64,000 nt of DNA from Opisthocomus hoazin (lineage: Eukaryota; Chordata; Aves; Opisthocomiformes; Opisthocomidae), in NCBI RefSeq assembly GCF_030867145.1, contig NC_134414.1, positions 62,159,397 to 62,223,396 of the forward strand, given 5' to 3'. A program made the translations under genes and the position numbers. Within the stretch, counting starts at the first letter, position 1. Each line of letters starts with the position of its first letter. This document shows positions 10,187 through 23,325 of the stretch, piece after piece. The notes below the pieces were generated by a model. It saw only the letters and a program-made list of their open reading frames with translations. It was not told the origin of the DNA and did not search any database.

Positions 10187-13100
10187 GTTTCCCATCCGAA
10201 GATTGTTTCCCAGGCACAAACGCATTTTTCTCTCACCCCCGCTCTCATCAAACAGGGAAAACAAATAATTATGTAGTAGCATTGTCTTAGTTTAAGAAGC
10301 AACAAAATTAAGTCTAAGATAAATTCAGGAGCATGCTAATACATAAGGCAAGGTCAACTCTTACTATCACAATTTAGAGATACTTCCCGCAATGGGCATC
10401 AGAAAAGGATGTGGGAGCTGGAGGAACAGCATTCACAGCTGCTTCACATCTACATTGAAATACTCTGTTATTAACATAATAACTAAGTAAATCCCTCACT
10501 GACTTGCCTCTTGTGGTGCTGATCCTTCATTGCTTCCAAAACAATAACAAAACGCACCAGGCTATAATGAAGAAAGAACCACTGGCAATTGGTATTGGAT
10601 GTGAACTACTTGGTGAAGTGGTTGTGAGCAGACATGGTTCAAATAAGACCATAAGTTGCTGGATGCACAGCGCAGAAATAATTGTGCAAACCAACGGCTG
10701 GCTGTTCTGAAGGAGGACACTAGGCAGAGCAGGACCACAGCGAATTTACATGAGCTGGCAACTTCATCCTTTTAATACAAAATCTGGCAAGCTCTACTGA
10801 CGAGTACAAATTACTCCAAAATTACACGCACGAGAGAGTGATTACAAAAGGGCCACCACAAAAGCTCAAAAGTACTCCCAAGCTTATAAATATATTGGGA
10901 CAGTGGAGCTAAAGTCACTGAAGGTGACAAGACTCTAAAGTGAAAAATACTGTGTTGTAACGGTACAGAGCACGCCCACAGAAATGCTGAACCCTACCCT
11001 TATTGCAGATCTGAGTACCACAAAGGGCTCGAGATAGCTTATCTAGCCGGATGTGCCTGCTACCACAAAAGAAAAAAGTGAAATCGGCATCCAATGCTGG
11101 AAACCAACCTTGAAAGAACCTCAGAAACACCTCTCCATTCAAGGCTACTGCAGCCCTATCGAGAACAAATGGAGGTTGCTCCAGTACCTGACTTCTCCAC
11201 TACAAAAATCCCAGCTGTTGCCCAAACCAACCAAGCCAGAATGTCACACCTCGTCGGAACCTGCTGTCTGAGTAGAGCTGGTGACAGATAATGACCTGTG
11301 ATTCACAGCTGGCTCATTTGGCTCATCTGCTCTAACAGATTAAACACACTAAAGCCGTTTCTTACTAGCAAGAACACAAATAGTGTAGAAGAGGGGGGGA
11401 AAAAAAAAAGTACGAAAAGCAAAATCCTAATGAAATTAATGTCCTGATGGGCATTTTTAGGCCAGGTGGGTTTAAGGCAAAACTACAAAGGAAGCACCTC
11501 TCTGTTTTGCAAGTAAATCTAGATAATTACTGACAAGGTTAATGAATTGCTGTAATTATTACATGCAAATCCCACTTCTAGCAATGAAAAATCCTAGGGA
11601 TATACAGGTGCTAGGTAGTAGTATATAGGAATATCTAATGCAGAAGAGACTCTATGAATAGAGAGAAGCCCTGTGATCAGCCACGATTTGTGGTCCCTGG
11701 TTGTAGATTTTTGTAAGGAGAGGGAAAAGAACATTTTTATCTGCAAAGGCGGAGGGGGGAAAGCGGGGGGAGGTTGGGTTCCTCTAATCTCCTCTACTTA
11801 TCCTAAGTCTTTCTTTGTCTCTTGCTTTTTTCCGAATTGGCTTCAACAGGTTGTAGTGGTAATGCCCGCTTGTTGAGCAGTGTAGGCACTTAGTTTTGTT
11901 AAGAACAGATGAAAAAGTGGTTGCTGGAGTTGGTTAATAATTTTGCTCCTATATCAAGGAAATAGCAGTTTTGATAAGAGCCTGATCTCTTTTTCCTGTT
12001 CTTAGGCACAATATAAGGCAGGGATATAAAAATGTCTTTATATCACATTCTTTCAATATATACAAACATTTAGATATGAGTGTGCTTGTTTGCTTTGTTC
12101 TAAGATGTGAGCAATTTTCTTTGTGAAAGATCAGCGATCGGTATTTCAGTCCGTTTGATAATCTGCAGAGCAAATTTTGTTCTCAGGGATGCACATCCTA
12201 GTCCAATGGCTTTATTTTATTTACTGATGTATATTAATATATTCAATGATGCATGTGCAACACACAGGACTAGGGATAATTTCTCGGCATGATGACTATG
12301 TGGCACGAATCGTTCTCCTAAGCGCAGTTACAGGTTTTAATGTACTCAAGGGAGAGCTTCCTCTGCTGAGTTTAAAGTCCAGAAGTTCAAAGGCACTTCT
12401 CATTAGAAATTAACCATGACACTTCAAAAATGAGAAGAGAACAACCTACTGCATGCCTGAAGAACTTGGCAAGGGCCCTCCTCACAAGCCAACAGACACC
12501 GGCGTGCCGAGAAGCGTCTCGGAGAAGAGGGATTGAGTTCAGGGGCAGCGCAAACAGGAGAGTGACCTCTTACTGTCCTGCCTTGGAAAAGACAACCGCT
12601 TGGCTTCTCCAAGCCTTGGCTGGAGAGCAAGGTCTGCAACACGAGCTGTAACGGGCTTTATTTACAGCTGTCTGTATTACGCTGACCACGCGGTAGATCT
12701 CTAGCTGAACATCCAGACGGATGCCCACCCTCGGGGCACTATTCCAGCTCCAGAGAATTCAAGCAAATCTTTAACCTTCCTGCCTTTCTGGTGTGACGCA
12801 GAAACCCCTAAGCTGACAGACGGACGTAGCAGGTCAATCGCTGAAAGGCAGCCGGGCGGAGAGCCTGTCAGGCGCTAGGCGTGCGGCCAGGGATGCTGCT
12901 GGTCCGCGCCGAACGCCAAGGAACACAGCGGTGCCCACGATGTTCGCCGGGCACACGGGCAGTTTCCGCTGGCATGCAGTGCTCGCCCCCGGGAGCCACT
13001 GCTGGAGGCGTGAGCGGGGCAGAGGGACGAGGGCTCGAAACGCGAGGATGCCCGTTTGCCGAGCCACTCGCTGGGCAGGGTGACAGCAGGCAGCCGATGC

Positions 13101-13287
13101 GCACGGCTAGGTGGGAGGCCTGGCAGAGCCCAGGACAATATTGGGCTGCTGAGGTAGGCGAGCGAAGGCTGCTTGGTCAGCGCTCCAGGAGGGAGGCTTG
13201 CTAGAAAAATAGGAGAAGTAACTTTCATCGAAGACAGGAGGATTGCACTTTCCCTTTGTGTTAACTGTGGCTTTTGCTTTCTGTACT
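10187..13287. other. Intergenic DNA, no gene seen
   Basis: No exon with domain content or splice context was found. The stretch at 12830-13200 is G/C-rich with overlapping open frames in several phases, which is expected from composition. No repeat family recognised. Confidence 0.5.
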
Positions 13288-13475
13288 TGTCCTGGTTTCA
13301 GCTCGGATAGAGTGAATTTTCCTCCCAGTTGTTGATAACACTGAAGTTTTCAGTTGTTGCTATGAAATCCAGGACTTTTTCTAGTTTCTCGTATTCAGCT
13401 AATGAGCGGGTGTGCAGGAGCTGGGAGGGAGAACAGCCTGGCAGATAGCCCACGCTGGCCAACTCAAACTTCAAA
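13288..13475 (+). mobile_element. Truncated endogenous retrovirus LTR
   Basis: Starts TGTCCTGGTTTCAGCTCGG, followed by ATAGAGTGAATTTTCCTCCC, GTTGATAACACTGA and later GAGCTGGGAGGGA. I recognise these as the beginning of a common avian ERV LTR. The usual TATA and poly(A) part is not visible, so only the 5' portion of an LTR remains. The right boundary is approximate. Confidence 0.75.
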
Positions 13476-13702
13476 CTCAGTCCTCAAAACCCATAATTTC
13501 TTCCATTTCTCTGGTCACCCTGTGCAGAGCTGGGGCATGATTCCTGCCTGAGGCTGGTGACCTTCGGCCAGCGTCCCACAGAAGCAGTGGCTTGAAACAG
13601 AGTTGCTCTGGGGCTCTACAGAGAGAGCCCACAGGCAGGCAAGAGGGATTTGCACTTCAGGCCATGCTTAAGAAAACCTCAGCCTGCAGAGATACCCGGC
13701 AT

Positions 13703-13860
13703 TGTGGAGGCCCCAACCCTGGAAAAATTCAAGGCCAGATTGGACAGGGCTCTGAGCAACCTGGTCTAGTTGAAGATGTCCCTGCTCATGGCAGGGGAGT
13801 TGGGCTAGATGACCTGTAAAGGTCCCTTCCAACCCAAAGCATTCTATCATTCTATGATTT
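13703..13860 (+). mobile_element. CR1 LINE 3' tail
   Basis: Sense CR1 3' UTR: GGACAGGGCTCTGAGCAACC, a GGGCTAGATGACC block and TCCCTTCCAACCC. It ends in a doubled ATTCTATCATTCTATGAT at about 13840-13858. Heavily 5'-truncated, about 160 bp. Confidence 0.9.
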
Positions 13861-16800
13861 TTTAAAATTATCACTGGAGCCTGTGCTGCCAGAGCTGGGA
13901 AACAGTTGTGGCAGAGGTGGGTAAAAAACCCTGCATGCAGACAGTCAAAGGGCTTGGAGCAACCTTCAGGGCATTGCACGGGCTTGACAAGGATCCCAGC
14001 TTGAGGTTAGCTCCTGTTCGGAATCGGAGGAAAACTGAAACTGGTTCAGGCATGTGATCCCAAAATCAATATTTTCACAGCTTGGGGCATGTGACGTGTC
14101 ACCGGAAAGAGCCTGGCGAGGACAATGGCTGGCACGGGACCGCAGCTCACAGGGCTCTGACCAGCCTGCCCATGGCCATCTGTAGGCTGGTGCCTACGCC
14201 TATGGCAGTCCCTCTAGGTTTCCTTTACAGGCAAGGAAATTACTCTCATAAAGCTGCACATCTTCCAGAGATGCCCTGTATTTAATAGGAGGGGGTAGGG
14301 TGGGATTTATGACTGGGAACTGAATTTCATGCATGATCATATTTTGCATGTAATACAAAAGTCCAATATTTTGCGTTGACAGTGCTTCCAGCAACAGCAT
14401 AAACACTTCCTCCAGCTGAATTTTAACATTTGTGTCAGATTCTTTAATGGATGTAGCAAACCTGTAGCTTTTGCATGCTGGGTTATGTCCTATCTCTCTC
14501 TTACCAAATCAGGTTTTTCCCGTATGTACACAGAAAAGTTAACACTTCCCGGAATACCACATAAAAAAACCTGCTCTGGGCCACCTTTCCAAAGAAACCC
14601 TCAATCCTCAGACATCACTGCAAGTCGTTTTTGTCAATAGCGCACCATCCCATAGAAAAAAAAGAGAGCAGTCACTACAACAGTCACCGGTGTCTCCAAC
14701 CTCACTGTTCAGCATCCGCTGGCATTTATATTTTGTTGGTATTTGTCAAGCAATTTATAATCAAAAGCCATCATTTTGTCACACGGAGACCTCTGAAATT
14801 TATGGATTTGCTGTTGAAAGGTTTTCTGGTTCCTACCGACACGTAACACAGAAGGTAACTACACCAGGAAGAAGGGGGGGGGGGGGGGGGGGAAGAAACT
14901 AATTTTTCCCAGAGCTGGCACAAAGTAAACAGATTGCTTCATTATCCAATTTTCTCCCACTTTACTACTTTGCTTACTGAAAAAAAGTGCAGTGCAATAT
15001 TTAAATCTCCATAAAATCCTTACCACCAAAATCAGAAACATTGACTGTGTGCATGAGGCATCAGTCAGTGCTACAAATCTTCCTTACAAACTGAACTTCA
15101 CTCAAAACTATTTCAGAATTTCTCCTTTTCTAAAAGTTGAAATGCGTTTCTGACATGAAAAAAAGACTTTCATAGTTTTAACGCTAAATTCTCAAAATGA
15201 TTCTGCCCTTCTTCACCTGGCTTGCAGCTAAAAAGAATTAAAAAGCTGAAAGAAACATTTAAACGATCCACTGAAATCAGCGAGTTATTCGAGAAAAGAC
15301 GCTTGAACAAGAGGAAAACAGAAAAGACTAGTGCATACCTGAACCTTTATTATCACTGGAAAATGCTTTATTTCTTTACAAGGGCAATGGCAAGGTGGAA
15401 CTACTGCGATGTAACGACAGAGAAATATTTTCAGTCTGGGAACATGAAAGCATTAACACAACAGGCAGAGCACGTTGTGTCCTGCCCTTGGCGAATGTCT
15501 CATTGGCTACTCTGGACTGTGACCCGGCAAAAATAAGCAGCCCAAAGGAATTTTCTCCTGGGTCATATACCGCTTCATTTACTGTAGACACTGGCAGAGT
15601 GTTCTCTCGAGAGTCAGCGTGGTGGCATGACACTGCGCTGAGGAATAGGAAGACCCCACGCTGCACACAAACTGCACACCAAATGAGCCAAAGCAGCACT
15701 TGGTACGCTAAAGAGCTTCTGAGTAGACCTGATCCATTTGATTTTTGACGAGGCAGTGCTCTTGGAGGACGGGAAGACAGGGGGAACCTGGCCATGTCCC
15801 CCAGCACATGCACACTCCCATTGGCATCTGTTTTTAAGGTTTTTTCTCTCCTCAGATCTCATTACTGTCATTTTATTTGTGGTTCCTTAAGCTCAGCAAG
15901 TTTAAATTTGATTTTACATCTGTCCTCTTTATCCAAGAGCTTCTGGTTCTGTAGGCAGCCCACCCTTTCGCTGGAAGGTTTTACCCACTGCTGTCAAATC
16001 AGTCTGGCTCTCACTTCTGTTTCAAACACACACTCCACTTCAGAAACAAAATCCAACCAGCAGGATCAAAAGAAGCAGTATTGCTGATCGATTGAATTCC
16101 CATTAACATCAGCCTCAGCTTATCAATTCTTTGAACCTGTATTGATCAAAAAAAAGGTCACATATTATTTCCTTATTCTCTTTGTTTCTCAGCTACTTGA
16201 GCATGTTGATCTAAGTCAGCCTTTAACTCCGCTTTGTCACCGTGACCTTTTTTGATCCCAGCCCGTTTGCTCTCAGATTAAGTCACGCTACAGAAGCTGC
16301 TTTGCTCCAGGTTGTGGTTTTCATGCTCTCAGTTAAATGAAATCTTTCTATGCCACCGGCCGGGACAACTGGCGCTTGATAAACAGTGGGGCCGGAGATG
16401 GTAAACCACAACACCCTCTTCGTGACATAATCCTCCTCTGAGCAAATACCGGGCTGCGGTGGGAATCGGGGAGAGGAACCAGAGGAGGGCATGGGGAAGA
16501 GCTTCCTTGCAGGTAGAGATAGTGCAGGGAAGGCATAAAGCCAACTCTCACCTTCACCTGTCTCCTCTTCCTCCCAGTTGGAAACTGGGACAAATTTCTG
16601 TTGAGGACTAGGCCGTACCTAAGCAGAGATAGGTACAAAAAGCATGGTGTAACTTACCACCCCTCGCCCGTGATCTCCTGTGGACGATTTGTGCCTCCCC
16701 CAGAGCCTTTGCCGTGCCCGCCAGTCACCTCCCACCGTGCCATCTCCTCCACCACTGCCCCCAGTTGCTACCACCCCCCTTTAGCTGAAGCACACACTTA

Positions 16801-17247
16801 TCATCTTTGCTCCTCATATCTACTTGGGAAATGAGTCTCTCTTTTACAGCAGAGTCTTTCTTCTCCTCATCCCTGCTCTGCTGTCTTGGGAATGGTATTT
16901 CACTGGCAGAGTTAAAGGCCTCCATGCCACGCTCCCCGCTTTGGGTTTTCTGCTGCATATCCAGACACATCCTCAAAAACCAGTGGATGACCATTGCAAA
17001 AATTTCCGTATGTGTAAACAACTGGAAAAGTAGTTAAAATCACCGCTGTTATGAAGTGAAAGACATATATCTGTGAAAAGAAGATTTCAGCATGTGGGCT
17101 AAATAACACAGTAGCAGGGACCACTTGCAATCGTATTCTGAGCATAACATTAAATATGTAATCCTTAGCGCACTGGTGTGCCACTTGGAGCCATAATAAG
17201 CCTAATGCATCCCAGTGCTACTCTACTGGCTTCAGTGAGGCAACAAA
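13861..17247. other. Intergenic DNA, no gene seen
   Basis: Contains a run of 19 G at 14874-14892. Overlapping short frames near 15220-15870 and 16280-16640 show no domain and no coherent splice structure. No transposon recognised. Confidence 0.5.
14874..14892. repeat. Poly(G) homopolymer, 19 nt
   Basis: Uninterrupted G run following GAAGAA. Able to form stable G-G structures, and its length is assembly-sensitive. Confidence 0.9.
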
Positions 17248-17600
17248 ATCACAGGATAATAGAATAATCCAGGTTAGGGGGGACCTCCAGAGGTCATGTA
17301 GTCCAAAATACGTCTAATCAGATCAGCTTGTTCAGGGCCATGTCCAGTTAAGTCCCGAACACCTCCAAGGAGGCAGATCCCACAGGCTCTCTGGGCAGCC
17401 TTTTTCAGTGCTTGACCATCCCCATGGTAAACAATTTTTTCTTAGTATCTGTATATCTATTTTTCTTAGTATCCTAGTATCTAGAACAATTTCGCATGTT
17501 CCAACTCGTGTCCCTTGTCCTGTTGCTGCGCTCCTCCCAGAGGGTCGGCTCCAGCTTCTCCGAGTCCTCCAGCTGGGAGCTATCGTGGTGCCCGTAAAAC
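17248..17600 (-). mobile_element. Old CR1 LINE 3' fragment
   Basis: A diverged antisense CR1 3' end. ATCACAGGATAATAGAAT at 17248 replaces the usual tail, followed by a CAGGTTAGGGGGGACCTCCAGAGG-like stretch. The complement of the conserved ORF2 end then follows (CTCTGGGCAGCCTTTTTCAGTGC near 17390, TGTCCCTTGTCCTGTTGC near 17510). A duplicated TTTTTCTTAGTATC lies at about 17437-17472. Right limit approximate. Confidence 0.75.
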
Positions 17601-19282
17601 ATGACAGTGTCCTCCTCGTGCCCAGATCTACCAAGTGCTCAGGAAATGGCAGAGATGGGCTGTGGCACACGGGGGCAGAGGACGCACTTGGTGGGAAACG
17701 TTCCCGCTCCGGGGACACCAAGGTGTCAACCCTGGCCTCAGCTCAGCCCACCGGTCTGGACTCAACCTCTTCATCTTCACGGCTCACTGCAAGGATCGTT
17801 TCCAAACACCGGCTGCTGTGGAAAGACGTTTGCTTATCTGCCTCCCACCTCGATGAAATCTTTTTAAATTCCTATAGATACAGCATTCTTTTATTTTGCA
17901 AACGCTTTCAAATCGCATTAGATAGGGCCGTGTGTTCTAAAAATCAGTCTGAAAGTTTCCCCCCTTTCCACTGCGACCCACCTGTGCTTAGCAAAACTCC
18001 AGGAGATCTGGAGGCAGCTGCTGAACGCCAAGAGCTGCACCTGTGCCGTCGGCCAGGTGGAATGCACCTCCAGTAAAGCGGGAGATGCACCTCTTCACAT
18101 TTCCTGCTCAGTTTGTTAAACAGGTTATATCTATTTTTAAAAGCATTGTATGACAAACTTTCAGGGAAAAACACAGGCTTTTTTCAAACAAAATTAAGTC
18201 GAGCTGGAAAAAAAAAAAAAAAGAAATAATGCATTCATCTTGGTGTCAAGAAACAAAGTCTGTAATGTCCGAACATGCTGCATAGAATGGGAGAGGGGAA
18301 AGTTTACCGGCTCGTGGAATGCAATTTTTTCACTCCTTTAAAAACACTCTGGGTTGTCCCTTCCTATTAATTTTTTGCTTTTTGTTACATAATATACAAA
18401 CTACAGAGCTTAAAATCTTTCTTGTCCTGGCAGTTTACAAAAGACGTGCAGTAATTTCATTTAATTCCATTCCTGATATCTTCAGAAAAACAACGGTAGC
18501 GACCCCAGCAAGGACTGGTGATTATTAACTGATGTTCCCACTCCGACAGATTATTTTTTAGGCGGCACAGAAACATTCCTTTGTCTGCTCTCCTTTGGAG
18601 CAGAGGGTCTGGTTGCTCATTTTTCAGGCGGCGCTTTTTTGTTCTGCACGATGCAGAACGCCGTGCAAGCCTCCTCATTTTTTACAGCTGTATTAATCTC
18701 CTCTAACGCATACGCCAGTTTGGGGTGTTTTCCCCAGATCCATCACTGACAGCAGACCTGACCTTGCCCAGGGGATGATGCTCTTGCAAGGCTGTCTATA
18801 CCCCCCACATGCCTGCCTTACCTTTTCAATATTCAAATTCTCAGGGAAACCCTAGCAAACAAGGAAGTTGTCCTTCAGCCTTAGAAAAATAAAGCTGGGG
18901 CTTTTTCCTTTTGCACAAGTGCTCTGGGCACCCTGGAAATCAAAACACGGCAGAGCCAGGAAAGTGTCTCAAGTTGCCCAACCTATGCATGGTAAAATTA
19001 CAAGAAAAATTACTCCGGGACAAAGGCATGACGACCCTAGCCTGCTTATCCTGGCTGTAGAACAAACGCTGTTGTCATCCGGTGTTTGACTTATAAAGCA
19101 ATAACGATTGCTTGTGATTTTAATCCTGCAACAGCTAAAATAATATCCTGTATTTCAGACTTGAGAGCAGAACTGTTTCTGAAGGGCTCTTCTGTACATG
19201 GTAATATCACAAACTTTTGTACATTCTAAAAATCCAACTAATGAATAATATTGCATTCTGACTAGTAAAGTACATGTAGCTT
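17601..19282. other. Intergenic DNA, no gene seen
   Basis: No coding exon recognised. Two direct copies of an ATTTTTYAGGCGGCRC word lie near 18551 and 18619. A perfect 8-bp hairpin (GTTCTGCA / TGCAGAAC, 3-nt loop) is at 18641-18659. Confidence 0.5.
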
Positions 19283-20610
19283 AAAAATCTTGGGAGTTTG
19301 GGGAGGTCCCTGCCGACTGGAAGCTAGCTAATGTCATTCCAATTTACAAGAAGGGTGTGAGGGAAGACCCAGAAAACTGCAGACCTGTGAGTCTAACCTC
19401 AGTTCCTGGAAAAAATATGGACAAGATCATACTGGGTACTGTTGAAAGGCATTTAAAGAACGATGCAACCATCAAGCACCGTCAACAGGGGTTCACAAAG
19501 GGCAAGTCCTGTTTAACTGACTTGATATCCTTCCATGATAAGGTCACCTGACCAGCAGATGAAGGGAAGGCGGTGGGTGTAGTTTTTCTGGATTTTAGTA
19601 AGGCTTTTGATACTGTCCCTCACAGCATCCTTCTGGACAAGTTGTCCAGCTGTGGGATGAGCGGGTTCATGGTGTGCTGGGTGAAGAACTGGCTGAAGAG
19701 CAGAGCTCACGCCGTTGTAGTGAATGGGGCTACATCTGACTGGCGACCAGTAACCAGCGGTGTCTCTCAGGGTTCAATTCTAGCACCAGTGCTGTTCAAT
19801 ATATTTGTCAACAACCTGGATACCAGAGTTAAACGCACCATTAGCAAGTTTGCTGATGACATCAAACCGGGAGGTGCTATTGATTCTCTTGAGGGACAAG
19901 AGGTCTTGTAGAGGGATCTAGACAGATCGGAGCATCGGGCTATGATTAATGGGATGAAATTTAACAAGTTCAAATCCCAGATTCTGCATCTGGGATGGAG
20001 TAATGCTGGGTGCCAGTATAAATGGGGAGAGGAAAGGCTGGAGAGCAGCCCTGCAGAAAGGACCTGGGGGGTGCTGGTCGGCAGCAGGCTCAACGTGAGC
20101 CAGCAGCATGTCCTGGCAGCACAGAGGGCAAACCCCATCCTGGGGTGCATCAAACACAGCATAACCAGCCCGTCAAAAGAGGCGATTGTCCCGCTGTGTT
20201 CACCGTCGGTGCGGCCTCACCTCGAGTAGTGTGTGCAGTTCTGAGCCCCACAAATTAAGAACGATGTTAAGGTGCTTCAGTGTGTCCAGGGGAGGACAGC
20301 AAAGCTGTTGGAAGGGCTGGAAGGAACGTCCTATGAGGAGCAGCTGAGGACTTCGGGCTTGTCTAGTTTGGAGAGAAGGAAGCTGACGGGCAACCTCTTA
20401 GGAAGCATTTTTTTACTGAGAGCGTGGTCAAACACTGGAGCAGGCTTCCTAGAGAGGTGGTCAATGCCCCAAGCCTGTCAGCATTTAACAGGCATTTGGA
20501 CAATGCCCTGAATAACATGCTTTAACTTTTGGTCAGCCCTGAACTGGTCAGGCAGTTGGACAGACGGTTGTTGTAGGCCCCTTCCAACTGAAATCTTCAA
20601 CTTACTAATA
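19283..20610 (+). mobile_element. CR1 LINE with partial reverse transcriptase, older subfamily
   Basis: Sense copy starting inside ORF2. It carries [10 protein letters not shown], then [13 protein letters not shown] (19490s), the FLDFSKAFD motif in a frame at 19573-19911, PVTSGVSQGSILAPVLFNIF, and the catalytic FADD box at 19849-19860. Stops and frameshifts follow, and part of the ORF2 end near 20400 is missing. The 3' end reads GGCCCCTTCCAACTGAAATC without the ATTCTATGATTCT tail of the other copies, so it belongs to a different and probably older CR1 group. Confidence 0.9.
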
Positions 20611-23325
20611 ATTCCACCCCAAATGCCATTTTTATGCCCAAGAGTCAATGAGACTTGCTACAAAAAATGAACCACAATGGTTGGTTTTCTCACAAAAAGG
20701 TGTGAGCACCTTTATTTCTCAGTCCAAGCAGATAAATCCACACTCATTCAAATGACACAGCACAAAAGTCTGTTAATGCAATGATCTGATCAATTTATGT
20801 ACAGAAAAGAACAGGAATCTGTCTCACAACAGTCTGAGGGACTTCAAAAAAATTCCCCAGTCATAGATTGTCCCAAAACATGGGAATAAGAAACAAAGCA
20901 ATGGCCAAGTTTTTCGCTCTACTACACAAGCTAAAAATAGCTAAGAAAGCCAAGTAAGCAAAGCCAAAGCCAGAGCTATGGTGGCAGGAAGACAGAGGTT
21001 GAAGGGAGCTATAGGCATGTCTTCACATGGATATCAAGTTCCTAGCACAGCAACAGGGAGAAAAGGCACCATTGTTTTCTGGAAAACTGGAAGCTGGAAG
21101 ATGCGTGAGTTAAGCTCATGATGGAGGAACTTGGTGTTACACGAGAGAGAAGCTGTAAGCTTAATAAGGGGGCAGATGCAACCTCACAGATGAATGTCTT
21201 CCAACATCTAATCCATGCAGATCCCAGCCAACACAAATAAAACGCCACAGGGGAGGAGTATCTCCTGCAACTTCCCTTACCCTTCAACTTGGAGTGAATG
21301 CTCAGCCATGCATGATGTCACCACCACAGATGAGATCAGAAGCTCAACATCTTGCTTTGATTTCAGATGAGAAAGACAGTGACAACTGGACTAGCAACAT
21401 AAAAGCCCCCAGAAACAGCAGTACCGGGAGCAGAGAAGAGGAGCCTTTTCCTGAAGCAAGCCTGGTTCTCATACAGTCTGAGGCCACTCTACATCATTCT
21501 GGATAAAAAGTGGTTTACAAGAGAACAAACATACAAGTTGGCCCTGCTTGAAGGGTCCTTGCTCACAAGCAGAGTGGGTTTGAGGTGGAACTTTATCTGT
21601 CCTAAGCCTCCTGCATGGGCTCCCTCTGAAGTCCCTGGCGGTAGATGGGTGCCTGTCAGAGAGACATGGATCCACACTGCACATCACAGCCAATGTTCAG
21701 CTCTGTGAAAGCAGAATGGTCTGAGACAGTGGCTGTTGGAGATCACAGCCAGAGCCCCTAGCAGGTTCATCAGGGTCACCCACCTTCAGCAGGCTTGCGC
21801 ACCCAGACTACCCCCTTCCACAGCCCCTCTGGGAAGGGGTGCCTGGGCTTGTCAGGAAGCTTCTCATCCTCCTCCTCTTCTTCCCCGGGGCTCAGGCTCA
21901 GACCTAGAAGTCCCCAGGCTGGGCTCCTGTCCCTCAACACTGGCTCCAGCCTCCTGGTTACAGTGTGGCAGCACACTGAACACTTCCGATGGGCCCTGGC
22001 CAAAATTTGCCCAGACACCATTCCCTGGATTCAACAAGCTTTACACCGGCCAAAGCGGCGTTATCAACAAAGGAATTGGTGCGCTCCCCGCGTCAAGAAA
22101 ACGCGCTCACCCAGACTTGGACTCCAGTCTCCTACCTCCGACTGGATTAGATCCCAGCTGACAGCTGCTTGGGTTGACCTAGCTTTCCACCGCCAAAAGA
22201 AATCCAGTCGGCAAGACCTCAAAGTGCTGTGATGGGGGAAAACACTCAGAAAAACTTTGTTTTTTCCTTTCTGCTGCCATACCCCTACAATAAATGGATT
22301 GCAATGTCATGTAGATGAGACTTAGCACTGCGGTCATAATCCTTGACCCAGCAGCACTTCTCTATGTCCCACAGTGATGTCTGGCGACAGCCTGCTGCCG
22401 TAGCAGCGTGTGGCTCACCCACACCCAGACCCTTTCCCTCTCTTTTCCCTCCCGAGGAGAGGACATCTTGGCACAGAGGCTGCACAGGAGCCGTAGCGCA
22501 CTCCACGCCCGGTGCTGCTGTCTGGACAAGCCTGCTGCCTGCTTTCCTGTCTCCGTCTTCCCTGCCGGTCCCTGCGTGTGCCTCCTGTGAGACGGAGGGT
22601 GCCGGGGAGGCAGCGAGCGGGCAGAGAGCCACCGCACCGGCAAACGCAGCTGCGGACCCCATTTTATCCGCGCTGGGGCATCAACACGTTGACAAACAGC
22701 CTGTTCCCACTGAGCCCTGACAGGTGTCCAAGCGTACACCTCACTCTCGCTGGGGAATTTTTACCTTTATTTTTTTTTTTTCCCTTTATTTTTTTTTTTT
22801 TTAATGCCTATAAGGTGATCACATCCGGGTTTGTGTCCACACGGCGAAACCAAAGAGCGTTCACCGTAAGAATAATGATGTAAATGTGGCTTCTTATCCT
22901 CCAGTGATTGCCCGCCTGGCAAAAAGGTTTAGAAAATGTAACAATAGTTTTGAAATAAATAGGAGGAAAGTAAAGACCGGCAGTGTACTTTCCACATCAA
23001 TGGCAAATACGCTACTGATGTGGAAAGTAAACAGCTCCGAACAAGCGAAGCCGCGGTGAAGAACTTCACCCCTGGGAGCCGCGGGCCCGAATGCCGGCGC
23101 GCTCGGACCGAAGTGGAGAATCCCAGGTTCATCACCCCGCGTTGCACAAGCGTGCAGTTATTAAAAGCTGTGTCGCCCGCGGACGGGTAGTAACAGGGGG
23201 CCAGCTGAAACTCAGAGAGTTAAAAAAACCCCAAAATTTGCCACGTATTTCCAAAAGCCGACCTCCTCGTACGGCTGCCGAGCGCTGGATGCCGCCAGCA
23301 CACCCGTGTGCTACCAGCACTGAAC
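20611..23325. other. Upstream flank of CLDN10, no gene seen
   Basis: No recognisable exon. A minus-strand AATAAA at about 20711-20716 could mark the end of a minus-strand transcript but has nothing else to support it. Overlapping frames at 21736-22232 and 22343-22883 match no family I know. Two T-rich runs occur at about 22768-22803. A perfect 14-bp inverted repeat lies at 22986-23029. Confidence 0.5.
22986..23029. repeat. Perfect 14-bp inverted repeat with 16-nt loop
   Basis: TACTTTCCACATCA at 22986-22999 is the exact reverse complement of TGATGTGGAAAGTA at 23016-23029. The loop ATGGCAAATACGCTAC lies between them. It sits about 860 bp before the CLDN10 start codon. It may be a cruciform-prone site, a paired binding site or the remnant of a small element; the sequence alone does not decide. 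Confidence 0.85.

Noticed and set aside
18641-18659. GTTCTGCACGATGCAGAAC as a steroid receptor site
   Set aside because: The half-sites are in the wrong relative orientation for the classic AGAACA-nnn-TGTTCT arrangement.
21736-22883. Overlapping 123-145-codon frames upstream of CLDN10
   Set aside because: No recognisable family and mutually overlapping frames on both strands, as expected from composition.
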